A stretch of DNA of 64,000 nucleotides from Mycobacterium sp. 852014-52450_SCH5900713 (GTDB taxonomy: Bacteria; Actinomycetota; Actinomycetes; Mycobacteriales; Mycobacteriaceae), in the NCBI RefSeq assembly GCF_001667075.1, contig NZ_LZIL01000062.1, positions 1 through 64,000 on the forward strand. Reading direction: 5' to 3'. The first letter of the stretch is position 1; the number at the start of each line of letters is the position of its first letter. Shown here piece by piece: positions 38,783-46,894 of the stretch. The notes beneath the pieces are model-generated. The model did no database searches and was not told where the DNA came from. It saw nothing but the letters and a program-made list of their open reading frames with translations. Position numbers and translations under genes: made by a program.

Positions 38783-38810
38783 ACCTCCTTCTCCGCCTCG
38801 CCGGACGGAT
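38783..38810 (-). promoter_or_regulatory. PyrR-binding RNA motif adjoining the pyrR Shine-Dalgarno
   Basis: On the minus strand the leader contains TCCGGCGAGGC (38795-38805), an exact fit to the core of the Bacillus PyrR-binding loop UCCNGNGAGGY. The flanking pair changes from A-U to C-G. The Shine-Dalgarno AAGGAGGT (38783-38790) begins only 4 nt after the 20-nt hairpin region (38791-38810). In M. smegmatis PyrR is reported to act by translational repression through such a leader hairpin. The control mode here is inferred. Confidence 0.65.
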
Positions 38811-39002
38811 CGTTAAAGGATGTCGACTGCCCGGCAGCGTAGCACTTCTTCGAAGGCGCGCCGGTGCGAGGCACGGGTGGTGCCGTCCCCGAACACCCGC
38901 TGAGCCCCACCCGTCCCAGGTGCCCCGCCGCGCTCGGGTTTCGCCCACCGCAGCGAAGGGACTTCGACCGCGCTACCCGCGAGTCTCAGTGCGCAGCCGC
39001 CG

Positions 39003-39431
39003 CTAGGTGCAGGGGTATTGCCCGTTGAGCAGACAATTCGACGGCGGCGTGAAGGAACCGCTCACCACGCCTCTCAGGCCACCCGTGGCTGAACCACCCG
39101 GTGCGATACTGCGATTCCAGTTCGCGGGGGTGAGAACGAAGTGGGTGCCCGATTGGGTGATGGTGCTGTTCCACGTGTGCACGACGGATTGTCCCGCCGG
39201 CATGTCGAAGTCGAGCCGCCAATCGGTTAGCGGCGCCATGCTCAAGTTGGTGACGGTGAAGTTGGCGATGAAACCGGTCTGCCACGCATGTTCCACCGAC
39301 AACGTCGCCGATGCCGCAGCCGCGTGAGCTACCGGGGTGCCGGCCAGTGCGAGGATGGCAACCATCAATGCCGACACGGATACGTGAAGCGCTGCGCGCC
39401 AGCGCTTCACGCAGGTGTTCAGTTCGGCCAT
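39003..39431 (-). CDS. Secreted CBM2 carbohydrate-binding protein (Rv1987-like)
   Basis: A 142-residue exported protein. Residues 1-37 form a long signal peptide (basic CVKRWR, hydrophobic core, AHA cleavage). The rest is a family 2 carbohydrate-binding module with conserved tryptophans (HAWQTGF, LTDWRLDFDMP, HTWNST, PANWNRSIAPG) and a C-terminal cysteine pair (NCLLNGQYPCT). It closely resembles M. tuberculosis Rv1987, annotated as a possible chitinase although it has no catalytic domain. The ATG at 39431 is chosen by that match. Confidence 0.88.
   Translation of the reverse strand: MAELNTCVKRWRAALHVSVSALMVAILALAGTPVAHAAAASATLSVEHAWQTGFIANFTVTNLSMAPLTDWRLDFDMPAGQSVVHTWNSTITQSGTHFVLTPANWNRSIAPGGSATGGLRGVVSGSFTPPSNCLLNGQYPCT
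39383..39411. repeat. 12-bp perfect inverted repeat inside the CBM2 signal-peptide codons
   Basis: CGTGAAGCGCTG (39383-39394) and CAGCGCTTCACG (39400-39411) are exact reverse complements with a 5-bp spacer. In the mRNA this makes a very stable hairpin starting about 20 nt after the start codon of the CBM2 gene. It may modulate translation, or may be an operator for the divergent methyltransferase. Confidence 0.6.
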
Positions 39432-39585
39432 GCACCCAACACTAAAGCCAAGCAGGCGATACCGGCCCTTGCATCGCGGGCACGCTGCAGTACCTTTGCG
39501 CAACCGAAACCGTGATGAAATTTGGCCGCGATACGTCAAGATGTGTGCTCACACGGCGACACCGCGCCGCGCTACCCTGGCGAAA

Positions 39586-40242
39586 ATGACGGGCTCGGGC
39601 TTCTCCAGATTGCAGCAAATGGACTTCGACGCGCTCTACCGCGGCGAGAGCCCCGGCGAAGGCATCCCGCCGATGCCCACACCCCCGTGGGACACCAAGG
39701 CGCCCAAGGACAACGTCATCGCGTGGCACGCCGGCGGCTGGGTCCACGGCGACGTCCTGGACATCGGCTGCGGGCTCGGCGACAACGCCATCTACCTCGC
39801 GCAGAACGGGTTCCGGGTCACCGGGCTGGACATCTCGCCCACCGCGCTGGTCACCGCACAGCGCCGGGCCCATGACGCCGGGGTCGACGTGACGTTCGCG
39901 GTGGCCGACTCCACCAAGCTGGAGGGCTATACCGATGCGTTCGACACCGTCATCGACAGCGGGATGTTCCACTGCCTCGACGACGACGGCAAGCGCAACT
40001 ACGCCGTCGCGGTGCACCGCGCGACCAGGCCGGGCGCCACGCTGCTGATCAGCTGCTTCTCCGACGCCAACGCCCCGGACGAGCGGTGGCCCCGGCCCGC
40101 GGTCTCGGAGTCCACGCTGCGCGACGTCCTCGATGGCGCGGGCTGGGACATCGCGTCGCTGGAGCCCGCCACGATGCGCCGCGAGGTCGAGGGCGCGCAG
40201 GTCGAAATGGCGTTCTGGTACGTCCGCGCGCAGCGGCGCTGA
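39586..40242 (+). CDS. SAM-dependent methyltransferase (Rv1377c-like)
   Basis: A 218-residue class I methyltransferase with motif I VLDIGCGLGDNAIYLA (about residues 52-67), the acidic end of strand 2 in VTGLDISP and the DSGMFHCLDDD region, typical of thiopurine/tellurite-type methyltransferases. It corresponds to Rv1377c. TACCCT at 39573-39578 lies 7 nt before the ATG, so the mRNA may be leaderless; the open frame extends upstream without homology. The substrate is unknown. Confidence 0.88.
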   Translation: MTGSGFSRLQQMDFDALYRGESPGEGIPPMPTPPWDTKAPKDNVIAWHAGGWVHGDVLDIGCGLGDNAIYLAQNGFRVTGLDISPTALVTAQRRAHDAGVDVTFAVADSTKLEGYTDAFDTVIDSGMFHCLDDDGKRNYAVAVHRATRPGATLLISCFSDANAPDERWPRPAVSESTLRDVLDGAGWDIASLEPATMRREVEGAQVEMAFWYVRAQRR

Positions 40243-40307
40243 CCGAACCCTCCCGGCCAAGAGTCGGCCCGGGTGATGGCGCGTTGCGGGGTAGACAGTA
40301 CGTTCGG

Positions 40308-40679
40308 ATGGTGAGGAGCGAGGAGTTCTGGGTCAGCCGCCGCGATGCCGGTGACGCGGTGGTGTTGCAGGTCAGTGGTGTGGTGGACATCATCACCGCG
40401 CCCTCGCTCGCCACGCATATAGACATTGCCCTGGCCGACACGCCCGCGGTGCTCGTCATCGACCTCACCGAGGTCGATTTCTTGTCCTCTGCCGGCATCA
40501 CCGTGCTGGTCGAGGTGCATCGCCTGACCGAGAACAGCCCGACGTCACTGCGGGTGGCCGCCGACGGCTCGGCCACCAGCCGGCCGCTGCGCATCGTGGG
40601 CCTCGACGAGTTCATCGACCTCTATCCCACCGTTGATGAAGCCTTGGCCGCGGCTCCCCCGGACCCGACGCTAACCTGA
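40308..40679 (+). CDS. STAS-domain anti-sigma factor antagonist-like protein
   Basis: A 123-residue single STAS domain. The conserved region VLVIDLTEVDFLSSAGITVLVEVHR (about residues 47-71) contains the serine pair at the position phosphorylated in SpoIIAA/RsbV proteins. It resembles mycobacterial Rv1904-type STAS proteins that act on sigma-F-type anti-sigma factors. No kinase or sigma gene is adjacent. It ends 5 bp before the following hydrolase. Confidence 0.85.
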   Translation: MVRSEEFWVSRRDAGDAVVLQVSGVVDIITAPSLATHIDIALADTPAVLVIDLTEVDFLSSAGITVLVEVHRLTENSPTSLRVAADGSATSRPLRIVGLDEFIDLYPTVDEALAAAPPDPTLT

Positions 40680-40684
40680 TTCGG

Positions 40685-41890
40685 GTGAATCTCGACGCCA
40701 ATGCGGCCTCCATCCGCGAAGTGTGCGACGCGGGACTGCTCGCCGGTGCGCTGACGCTGGTGTGGCAGCGCGGAGAAGTGCTGCAGGTCAACGAAATCGG
40801 TCATCGCGATGTGGACGCGGGCCTGCCGATGCAGCGCGACACGCTGTTCCGGATCGCGTCGATGACCAAGCCGGTCACCGTCGCGGCGGTGATGAGCCTG
40901 GTCGACGAGGGCAAGCTGACGCTGAAAGACCCGATCGTGCGCTGGGCGCCCGAGCTGGCCGACGTGCGGGTGCTCGACGACCCGCACGGCCCCTTGGACC
41001 GGACGCATCCGGCGCGGCGCGCCATCCTCATCGAAGATCTGCTCACCCACACCAGCGGCATGGCCTACGGATTCTCGGTGTCCGGGCCGATCGCCAAGGC
41101 CTACGTGCGGCTGCCGTTCAACCAGGGCCCGGACGCCTGGCTGGCCGAGCTGGCCAAGCTGCCGCTGGTGCATCAGCCGGGCGACCGACTCACCTACAGC
41201 CACTCCATCGACCTGCTGGGCGTCATCGCGGCACGCATCGAAGACAAGCCGTTCCACCAGGTTCTCGACGAACGCGTGCTGGGCCCGGTGGGCATGCCCG
41301 ACACCGGGTTCTTCGTGTCCCCCGAGGCGCGCCGGCGCGCCGCGACCATGTACCGGCTCGACGGGCAGGGCCAACTGCACCACGACGTGATGGGGCCGCC
41401 GCACATCACGCCGCCGTCGTTCCCCAACGCGGGTGGCGGCCTGTGGTCGACCGCCGACGACTACCTGCGGTTCGTGCGGATGCTGCTCGGCGACGGAGCG
41501 ATCGACGGCGAGCGGGTGTTGTCACCCGAATCCGCCCGTCTGATGCGCACCGACCGGCTCACCGACGAACAGAAGCGGCACAACTTCCTCGGGGCGCCGT
41601 ATTGGGTGGGCCGCGGCTTCGGCCTGAACCTGTCGGTGGTGACCGATCCCGCCAAGAGCGCGCCGTTGTTCGGGCCGGGCGGCCTCGGGACGTTCAGCTG
41701 GCCGGGTGCCTATGGGACGTGGTGGCAGGCCGATCCGAGCGCCGACCTGGTCTTGATCTATCTCGTGCAGAACCTGCCCGACATGTCCGCGGACGTGGCG
41801 GCGGCCATAGCCGGTAACACCTCGCTGGCGAAGCTCCAATCGGCGCAGCCGAAATTCGTCCGCCGCACCTATCAAGCGCTCGGCCTCTAG
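40685..41890 (+). CDS. Beta-lactamase-fold serine hydrolase (Rv1367c-like)
   Basis: A 401-residue class C beta-lactamase/esterase family protein. The nucleophile motif SxxK is SMTK (about residues 57-60), the tyrosine motif is YSH, and the third motif region lies in GPGGLGTFSWPG. It has no signal peptide, so it probably acts in the cytoplasm as an esterase or peptidase rather than giving antibiotic resistance. It matches Rv1367c. The GTG start at 40685 has TAACCT 7 nt upstream inside the STAS stop region, so it may have its own leaderless transcript. Confidence 0.88.
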   Translation: MNLDANAASIREVCDAGLLAGALTLVWQRGEVLQVNEIGHRDVDAGLPMQRDTLFRIASMTKPVTVAAVMSLVDEGKLTLKDPIVRWAPELADVRVLDDPHGPLDRTHPARRAILIEDLLTHTSGMAYGFSVSGPIAKAYVRLPFNQGPDAWLAELAKLPLVHQPGDRLTYSHSIDLLGVIAARIEDKPFHQVLDERVLGPVGMPDTGFFVSPEARRRAATMYRLDGQGQLHHDVMGPPHITPPSFPNAGGGLWSTADDYLRFVRMLLGDGAIDGERVLSPESARLMRTDRLTDEQKRHNFLGAPYWVGRGFGLNLSVVTDPAKSAPLFGPGGLGTFSWPGAYGTWWQADPSADLVLIYLVQNLPDMSADVAAAIAGNTSLAKLQSAQPKFVRRTYQALGL

Positions 41891-41894
41891 CGCC

Positions 41895-42434
41895 GTGGCC
41901 GATTACCCACCCGACCGCATCACCGGGCCGCGGCTGGTGCTGCGCCGGCCCGTGCTCGACGACGCCGGGGCACTCTTCCAGCGGGTGGCCCGCGACCCCG
42001 AGGTCACCAGGTACCTGATGTGGGCACCGCATCCCGACGTGGCGGCGACACGGCGGGTGATCACCGAAAAGCTCAACGCCACGGCCGACGAGCGGACCTG
42101 GGCGATCGAGCTGCGGCACAGCGGTGAGGTGGTCGGGCTGGCGAGCTGCCGGCGTCCGGTGCCGCACTCGGTCGAGATCGGTTATTGCCTGGGTCGACGG
42201 TGGTGGGGCAAGGGTCTGATGGCCGAGGTGCTCGACATGCTGTTGACCGCGCTCGACAGCGACCGGTCGGTGTATCGGGTGTGGGCCACTTGCAATGTGG
42301 AAAACGAGCGTTCGGCGCGGTTGCTGCAACGGGCCGGTTTCGTGTTGGAGGGCCGGCTGGCCCGCCACGCGGTCTACCCCAACTTGGGGCCCGAGCCGCA
42401 AGACAGCCTGCTCTACGCGAGGATTCTGCGCTGA
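41895..42434 (+). CDS. GNAT-family N-acetyltransferase (RimJ/RimL type)
   Basis: A 179-residue GNAT protein. The acetyl-CoA-binding strand and loop read SVEIGYCLGRRWWGKGLMAEVLDMLL (about residues 93-118), followed by the ATCNVENERSARLLQRAGF segment typical of RimJ/RimL-like enzymes that acetylate protein N-termini or small amines. The GTG start lies 4 bp after the hydrolase stop, so the two are cotranscribed. Confidence 0.88.
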   Translation: MADYPPDRITGPRLVLRRPVLDDAGALFQRVARDPEVTRYLMWAPHPDVAATRRVITEKLNATADERTWAIELRHSGEVVGLASCRRPVPHSVEIGYCLGRRWWGKGLMAEVLDMLLTALDSDRSVYRVWATCNVENERSARLLQRAGFVLEGRLARHAVYPNLGPEPQDSLLYARILR

Positions 42435-42473
42435 GCACACTCGAACACCGCTGCCCGGGTTCGTCGAGCGCGA

Positions 42474-43739
42474 TTACGGAGCGGCAGTCACCTCCCGATT
42501 CAGCGTAAATTGTGATGGCGCAGCGCTTTTCGGGTTGCCCGGTCCCGACGGTCGCAGCCGGGTGGGCACCAGCGGGACGGCCGCCAATGGGAACAGCGCG
42601 CAAAGCGCCCAGGCGGGCGGGTATTCGGCGGCGACGATCAGCGCGCCGAACAATGGTGGCCCTGCGGCGGCCATCAGTCGCTGAGTGGTGTTCTGCACGC
42701 CCAGGGCGCGCCCGCTCCAGAACGGGCCGGCGAACTCGGTGATGGCGGTGGCCTCGAGCCCATTGTCGAGCATCGCGATCACCGTGACGGCGGCCATGAG
42801 CAACACGTCGTAGCCCGACCCCGTGCCGTCGGTGAGGGCGAGCAGGAGCAGCGCCAGCGCGGCGGCGATGGCGATGGCGCGGACCGGCCGCATCCGCGAG
42901 CCGACGCGGTCCGACCACCGCCCGACCGCGATTCGGCCCAGCGCGCCCAGCAGCTGGCACACGGTGACCAGACCGCCGGCGGCAGCGACCGACCAGCCAT
43001 GGCGATTCATCAGCCACACGAGCACGAACGTCACGGTCACCGTTTGCGGCATCATCAGCAGGGCGCCTACCGCGTGAATCCGCCACAGCACGAACGACCC
43101 GCGATATGGACTGGCCAGTTCCGTGTCGGTGGCCGCCTGGCGCGATTTCCGCGGCGGATCGACGATCCCCAGCGCGCTGGCCGCAGCCGCCACCGTGCAC
43201 ATGAGCGCGAGGAACATCAGCCCCGAACGGGGACCATGCTCGGCCAGCTCCGGAATCACCAACGCGCCCAACGCGATACCCAACGGCTGCGCGGCCTGGC
43301 GGATGCCCATCGCCAGGCCGCGTTGGTGCGCCGGGAACCACGCGGACACCAGCCGCCCGCCGGCGGTGTTACAGCTGGCCGCGGCCATCCCACCGAGAAA
43401 GAGGAAGACACCGATGGCCACCATCGAATGGGCCGACGCCGCGGCGTAGGCCGCTGCCGCCGTGAGCGCCGAGCCCGCCGTCAGCACCAGCCGCTCGCCG
43501 ACGCGGTCCAGCACCCAGCCCCAGAGCACAAGTGTCACCACCATCCCCCAGCTCGGCATGGACGACACCAGGCCGGCTTCCGTCAACGGGATGCCGCGGC
43601 GGCCCTGCAGCGACGGGATCAGGAACGCAACGCCATTGATGAACAGGAACGACGTCGCCGTCACCCCCAAGGAGACGATCATGACCGACCAGCGCGCGCC
43701 CGCGCCCAGTTGGCTCACGCTACCCGCCCCGGAAAGCAT
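42474..43739 (-). CDS. Major facilitator superfamily transporter
   Basis: A 421-residue protein with about 12 hydrophobic helices. The motif-A-like loop after TM2 is DRVGERLVL, and GRWSDRVGSRMRP repeats it in the second half. The mid-region PAHQRGLAMGIRQAAQPLG resembles metabolite/oligosaccharide MFS members. The substrate is unknown. The ATG at 43739 is used; 43748 is also possible, and the open frame reaches 43880 without membrane character. It converges on the acetyltransferase with a 39-bp gap. Confidence 0.82.
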   Translation of the reverse strand: MLSGAGSVSQLGAGARWSVMIVSLGVTATSFLFINGVAFLIPSLQGRRGIPLTEAGLVSSMPSWGMVVTLVLWGWVLDRVGERLVLTAGSALTAAAAYAAASAHSMVAIGVFLFLGGMAAASCNTAGGRLVSAWFPAHQRGLAMGIRQAAQPLGIALGALVIPELAEHGPRSGLMFLALMCTVAAAASALGIVDPPRKSRQAATDTELASPYRGSFVLWRIHAVGALLMMPQTVTVTFVLVWLMNRHGWSVAAAGGLVTVCQLLGALGRIAVGRWSDRVGSRMRPVRAIAIAAALALLLLALTDGTGSGYDVLLMAAVTVIAMLDNGLEATAITEFAGPFWSGRALGVQNTTQRLMAAAGPPLFGALIVAAEYPPAWALCALFPLAAVPLVPTRLRPSGPGNPKSAAPSQFTLNREVTAAP

Positions 43740-43959
43740 GCAAACCATCGTGGCACGACGTTCACCCGGCGCCTGGCGCCAAGAGCGCTGTAACTTATTG
43801 AACGCTAAGGCAATTGACACAAAAATCTCAGCGTCCACGCGCCGGCCGCCATCGCCCGAACTGCGAACTGTATTGTGCACCCGGCTGTTTGGGGCCCGGG
43901 AGGGACGGCCATCCGAGACCGCGATTCACAGTGTGGACACAGCGCTTTCTTATCCGCGC

Positions 43960-43978
43960 ACTCAGCGTTTTCTCAGCG
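43960..43978 (+). promoter_or_regulatory. 8+3+8 bp direct-repeat box upstream of the COG4705-response regulator operon
   Basis: ACTCAGCG (43960-43967) and TCTCAGCG (43971-43978) are separated by TTT, an 11-bp period typical of OmpR/PhoB-family binding sites. The next bases include TACCCT (43984-43989), a possible -10, so the box would occupy the -35 position, as for an activator. A single TCTCAGCG half-site also occurs at 43826-43833. The size matches the 19-bp, two-subunit MprA box as I recall it. The rest of the 43749-44026 gap shows nothing else. Confidence 0.6.
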
Positions 43979-44026
43979 CGACTACCCTAGGAAGGCATCA
44001 ACGACGACACGGGAAGACGACTGTGG

Positions 44027-44803
44027 ATGAGTGACGTTTCGCGGCAAGCCCTGACCAAAGTGCCAGCAGTCACCCTGGGTTTCTGGATCATCAAGATCTT
44101 GGCGACCACGTTGGGCGAGACGGGCGGCGACACCGTCACGATGACGCTGAACTGGGGCTACGCGGCCGGGGTCGCCCTTTTCGGCGTCGCGCTGGTGGTG
44201 CTGGTTGCCGCTCAGATCGTCGCCAAGCGTTTCCACGCGAGCCTGTACTGGGCGACGATCGTGGCGTCGACGACGTTCGGCACGACGCTGGCCGACTTCG
44301 CCGACCGATCGCTCGGCATCGGTTACACCGGCGGGTCGCTCCTGCTGCTGGGTTGCCTCCTAGCCACCTTGGGCCTGTGGCGCTGGTCGGAGGGCACCGT
44401 CTCGGTCACCACCGTCTCGACGCCGAAAGTCGAGGCCTTCTATTGGGCGACCATCACGTTCTCGCAGACCCTGGGCACCGCGCTGGGCGACTGGCTCGCC
44501 GACACCCGCGGATTCGGTTACGAGCGTGGGGCGTTGGTGTTCGCCGCCGGCCTTGCCGTCGTCATCGCGCTCTACTACTGGACCGCCCTATCGCGGGTCG
44601 CGTTGTTCTGGGTTGCGTTCATCCTGACCCGCCCATTGGGCGCGACGATCGGCGACTTCATCGACAAGCCGGTCGCCGACGGCGGCCTCAACCTGAGCCG
44701 CCCGCTGGCCTCGGCCGTGCTCGCGGTGATCATCGTGGCGTTGATCGTGGTCTTGCCGCAGCGTCCGGGACACCACCCCGGCGCGGCCCACGAAGAGGCG
44801 TGA
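44027..44803 (+). CDS. COG4705-type repeat-containing membrane protein
   Basis: A 258-residue integral membrane protein built from about four repeats of a two-helix unit. Each carries a motif like TTFGTTLADF, QTLGTALGDWL or RPLGATIGDFI, often followed by GxGYxxGxLxx (GIGYTGGSLLL, GFGYERGALVF). This is the uncharacterised membrane family COG4705, often found beside two-component systems. The acidic residue repeated in membrane-facing loops suggests ion or metal interaction, but this is not known. It ends 4 bp before the response regulator. Confidence 0.82.
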   Translation: MSDVSRQALTKVPAVTLGFWIIKILATTLGETGGDTVTMTLNWGYAAGVALFGVALVVLVAAQIVAKRFHASLYWATIVASTTFGTTLADFADRSLGIGYTGGSLLLLGCLLATLGLWRWSEGTVSVTTVSTPKVEAFYWATITFSQTLGTALGDWLADTRGFGYERGALVFAAGLAVVIALYYWTALSRVALFWVAFILTRPLGATIGDFIDKPVADGGLNLSRPLASAVLAVIIVALIVVLPQRPGHHPGAAHEEA

Positions 44804-44807
44804 TGGC

Positions 44808-45476
44808 ATGAGAGTCCTTCTCGTCGAGGACGAAGCGCGGCTGTCGGCCACTCTCGCTCGGGGGCTCAGGGCGGAGGGATTCGTCGTCGTGGCCGTCGGC
44901 ACGGGCGTCGACGGCCTGCGGGAGGCGGTCGACACCGGCTTCGACGTGGTGATCCTCGACATCATGCTGCCCGGCCACAGCGGATACGAGGTGTTGCGCC
45001 GGATGCGGACGCAAAACGTGTGGACGCCGGTCCTGATGCTGACCGCCAAGGACGGTGAGTACGACGAAACGGACGCTTTCGACCTGGGAGCCGACGACTA
45101 CCTGACCAAACCGTTCTCGTTTCGGGTGCTGGTGGCGCGGCTGCGCGCCCTGATGCGCCGCGGCGTGCCGGAGCGGCCCACGGTGCTGACCGCCGGATCG
45201 CTGCGCCTGGACCCCGCGCGGCACACCGTCCACCGCGACTCGACCCCGATCACGTTGACCCCCAGGGAATTCGGGGTGCTCGAATTCCTCATGCGCAACA
45301 AGGACATGGTCGTGACCAAGGCCGAGATACTGCGCAACGTGTGGGATGCGCACTACCGCGGGCCCGACAACGTGGTCGAGGTCTACGTGGGATATCTGCG
45401 TCGCAAGATCGATATTCCCTTCGGCACCAACACCATCGAAACCATGCGGGGCGTCGGTTACCGGCTGCTGTGCTGA
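44808..45476 (+). CDS. OmpR-family response regulator
   Basis: A 222-residue regulator. The receiver domain (residues 1-115) has the acidic pair ED near residue 8, the phosphoacceptor D in VVILDIMLPG (about residue 51) and the lysine in LTKPF. The winged-helix DNA-binding domain follows (LTPREFGVLEFL, VEVYVGYLRRKID, RGVGYRLLC). It is cotranscribed with the COG4705 gene. The kinase gene converges on it with a 19-bp overlap. I recognise no close M. tuberculosis orthologue. Confidence 0.93.
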   Translation: MRVLLVEDEARLSATLARGLRAEGFVVVAVGTGVDGLREAVDTGFDVVILDIMLPGHSGYEVLRRMRTQNVWTPVLMLTAKDGEYDETDAFDLGADDYLTKPFSFRVLVARLRALMRRGVPERPTVLTAGSLRLDPARHTVHRDSTPITLTPREFGVLEFLMRNKDMVVTKAEILRNVWDAHYRGPDNVVEVYVGYLRRKIDIPFGTNTIETMRGVGYRLLC

Positions 45477-46840
45477 GGGTCGCGTAACGGCAGGGACACC
45501 ACCATCCGGGTTCCGCCGCCCGGCCGGTCCTCGATCGTGACCGAGCCGCCGTGAGCGGCGACCACCTCGGCGACGATCGCGAGGCCCAGGCCGGCTCCCC
45601 CGCCGCTGCGGGCACGGTCGGAATCCAGACGCACGAAGCGCTCGAACACCCGGGTTCGGTCGGCCGGGGAGATCCCCGGGCCGTCATCGCTGATGGTAAC
45701 GATGGCCGTCCCGTTGCCGCTGCCGACTTGTACGGCGACACGCGAAGTAGCGTGGCGGACAGCGTTTTCCACCAGGTTGCGGATAATTCGCGAGATGGCC
45801 ATCGGGTCGCCGGTGCAACGAACCGGACGGATGTCGGTGTCGATTGCGCAGCGACCCTCCCGTCGCACGCGGGTGACCTCGACATCGGCGACCTCATCGA
45901 GGGCCAGTACTTCCTTGCGCCGCACCAGGCTCTGCTCGTCGGCGCGGGCCAGCAGCAGCAGGTCTTCGATCAGCGCGTGCATGCGTTGCGCCTCGGGAAG
46001 CAGCGTGTTGACCGCCAACTCGGCGTCGAGCAGGTCTGGATGGGCCTCGGCCACTTCCAGCCCGGAGATGATGGTGGCCAGCGGGCTGCGCAGTTCATGC
46101 GACGCGTCGCCGATAAAGCGCTGTTGCGCACGGTGGCCGGCTTCGATACGGGACAGCATCCGGTTCATGGTCACCGCCAGAGCCGCGATCTCGTCGCGGC
46201 CATTGGGTACCGGCACCCGCTCGGCCAGGTCGGAGGTCGAGATCTCGGCCACGCGCGCGCGGATCGCGTCCACCGATCGCAGCGACCGGCGAACCAGCAA
46301 GAACGTCGCGACCGCCGCCCCCGCGATGACGATGGGCGCACCGGCCGCCAGGAGCAGGGCGACGGTCCGCGCGGTCTCCTCGACCGCCTCGCTCCCCCCG
46401 CCCACGAGCACCGTGTATTCGCCGGACGGGGTTGCGACCCGCTGACCGCTGACGCGCATGTCGTCACCCGCCACCGCGTCGTCGGGCAGACCGCGACGCA
46501 GCGCGAAGTCGAACCCGCTCACGGGAACGAGCGGCGTGGCGGGTGCCGAGCGCGACCGCTTGACCACCCGCCCGTCGGGGGCGATCACTTGCACAGCGAC
46601 CACCCTCGGGTCGGTGGTCAACAGGGCGTTGTCGAGGCCGGCCGGCGGCTCGGCCTGCAGCGCCTTCGCCAGGTCGCGAACTCGTTCGGCGGCGGCATAA
46701 TCGACGCCCACCAGTAGCGACCGGTACAGAATCGCGTCCAGCCCCGCGCCGGCGAGGGCGAGGGCACAGAGCACGACGACAGCCGACACGGCGGCCGAGC
46801 GAGCGGCGATGCCCCAGTGCGGGAGGCGAGGCGACAACAC
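45458..46840 (-). CDS. Sensor histidine kinase
   Basis: A 460-residue kinase. TM1 is at about residues 10-36 and TM2 at about 150-172, flanking an extracytoplasmic sensor domain of about 110 residues. A HAMP domain follows (RSLRSVDAIRARVAEI), then the H-box FIGDASHELRSPLAT, the N-box IIRNLVENAVRHA, the G1 box DDGPGISPAD and the G2 box GGAGLGLAIV. The GTG at 46840 follows GGAGG. It is encoded opposite to its presumed partner and overlaps its 3' end by 19 bp. A direct-repeat box lies 55 bp upstream. Confidence 0.92.
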   Translation of the reverse strand: MLSPRLPHWGIAARSAAVSAVVVLCALALAGAGLDAILYRSLLVGVDYAAAERVRDLAKALQAEPPAGLDNALLTTDPRVVAVQVIAPDGRVVKRSRSAPATPLVPVSGFDFALRRGLPDDAVAGDDMRVSGQRVATPSGEYTVLVGGGSEAVEETARTVALLLAAGAPIVIAGAAVATFLLVRRSLRSVDAIRARVAEISTSDLAERVPVPNGRDEIAALAVTMNRMLSRIEAGHRAQQRFIGDASHELRSPLATIISGLEVAEAHPDLLDAELAVNTLLPEAQRMHALIEDLLLLARADEQSLVRRKEVLALDEVADVEVTRVRREGRCAIDTDIRPVRCTGDPMAISRIIRNLVENAVRHATSRVAVQVGSGNGTAIVTISDDGPGISPADRTRVFERFVRLDSDRARSGGGAGLGLAIVAEVVAAHGGSVTIEDRPGGGTRMVVSLPLRDPQHSSR

Positions 46841-46894
46841 CCCTCCGATTCTGCAGGGCCGCGCCCAACCGGGAAACATCGAGGTCAGCCCTCT

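Noticed and set aside
38791..38900. Classical Bacillus-type pyr attenuator (antiterminator/terminator pair)
   Set aside because: The PyrR loop is present, but no terminator hairpin with a U-tract follows it. Translational control fits better.
40685..41890. Beta-lactamase-fold gene as an antibiotic-resistance determinant
   Set aside because: There is no signal peptide, and the motif set (SMTK, YSH) matches cytoplasmic esterase/peptidase relatives such as Rv1367c.
43826..43833. Third TCTCAGCG as a full regulator box
   Set aside because: No second repeat is found 11 bp away. It is a lone half-site, as is the one on the minus strand near 53082 inside pepQ.
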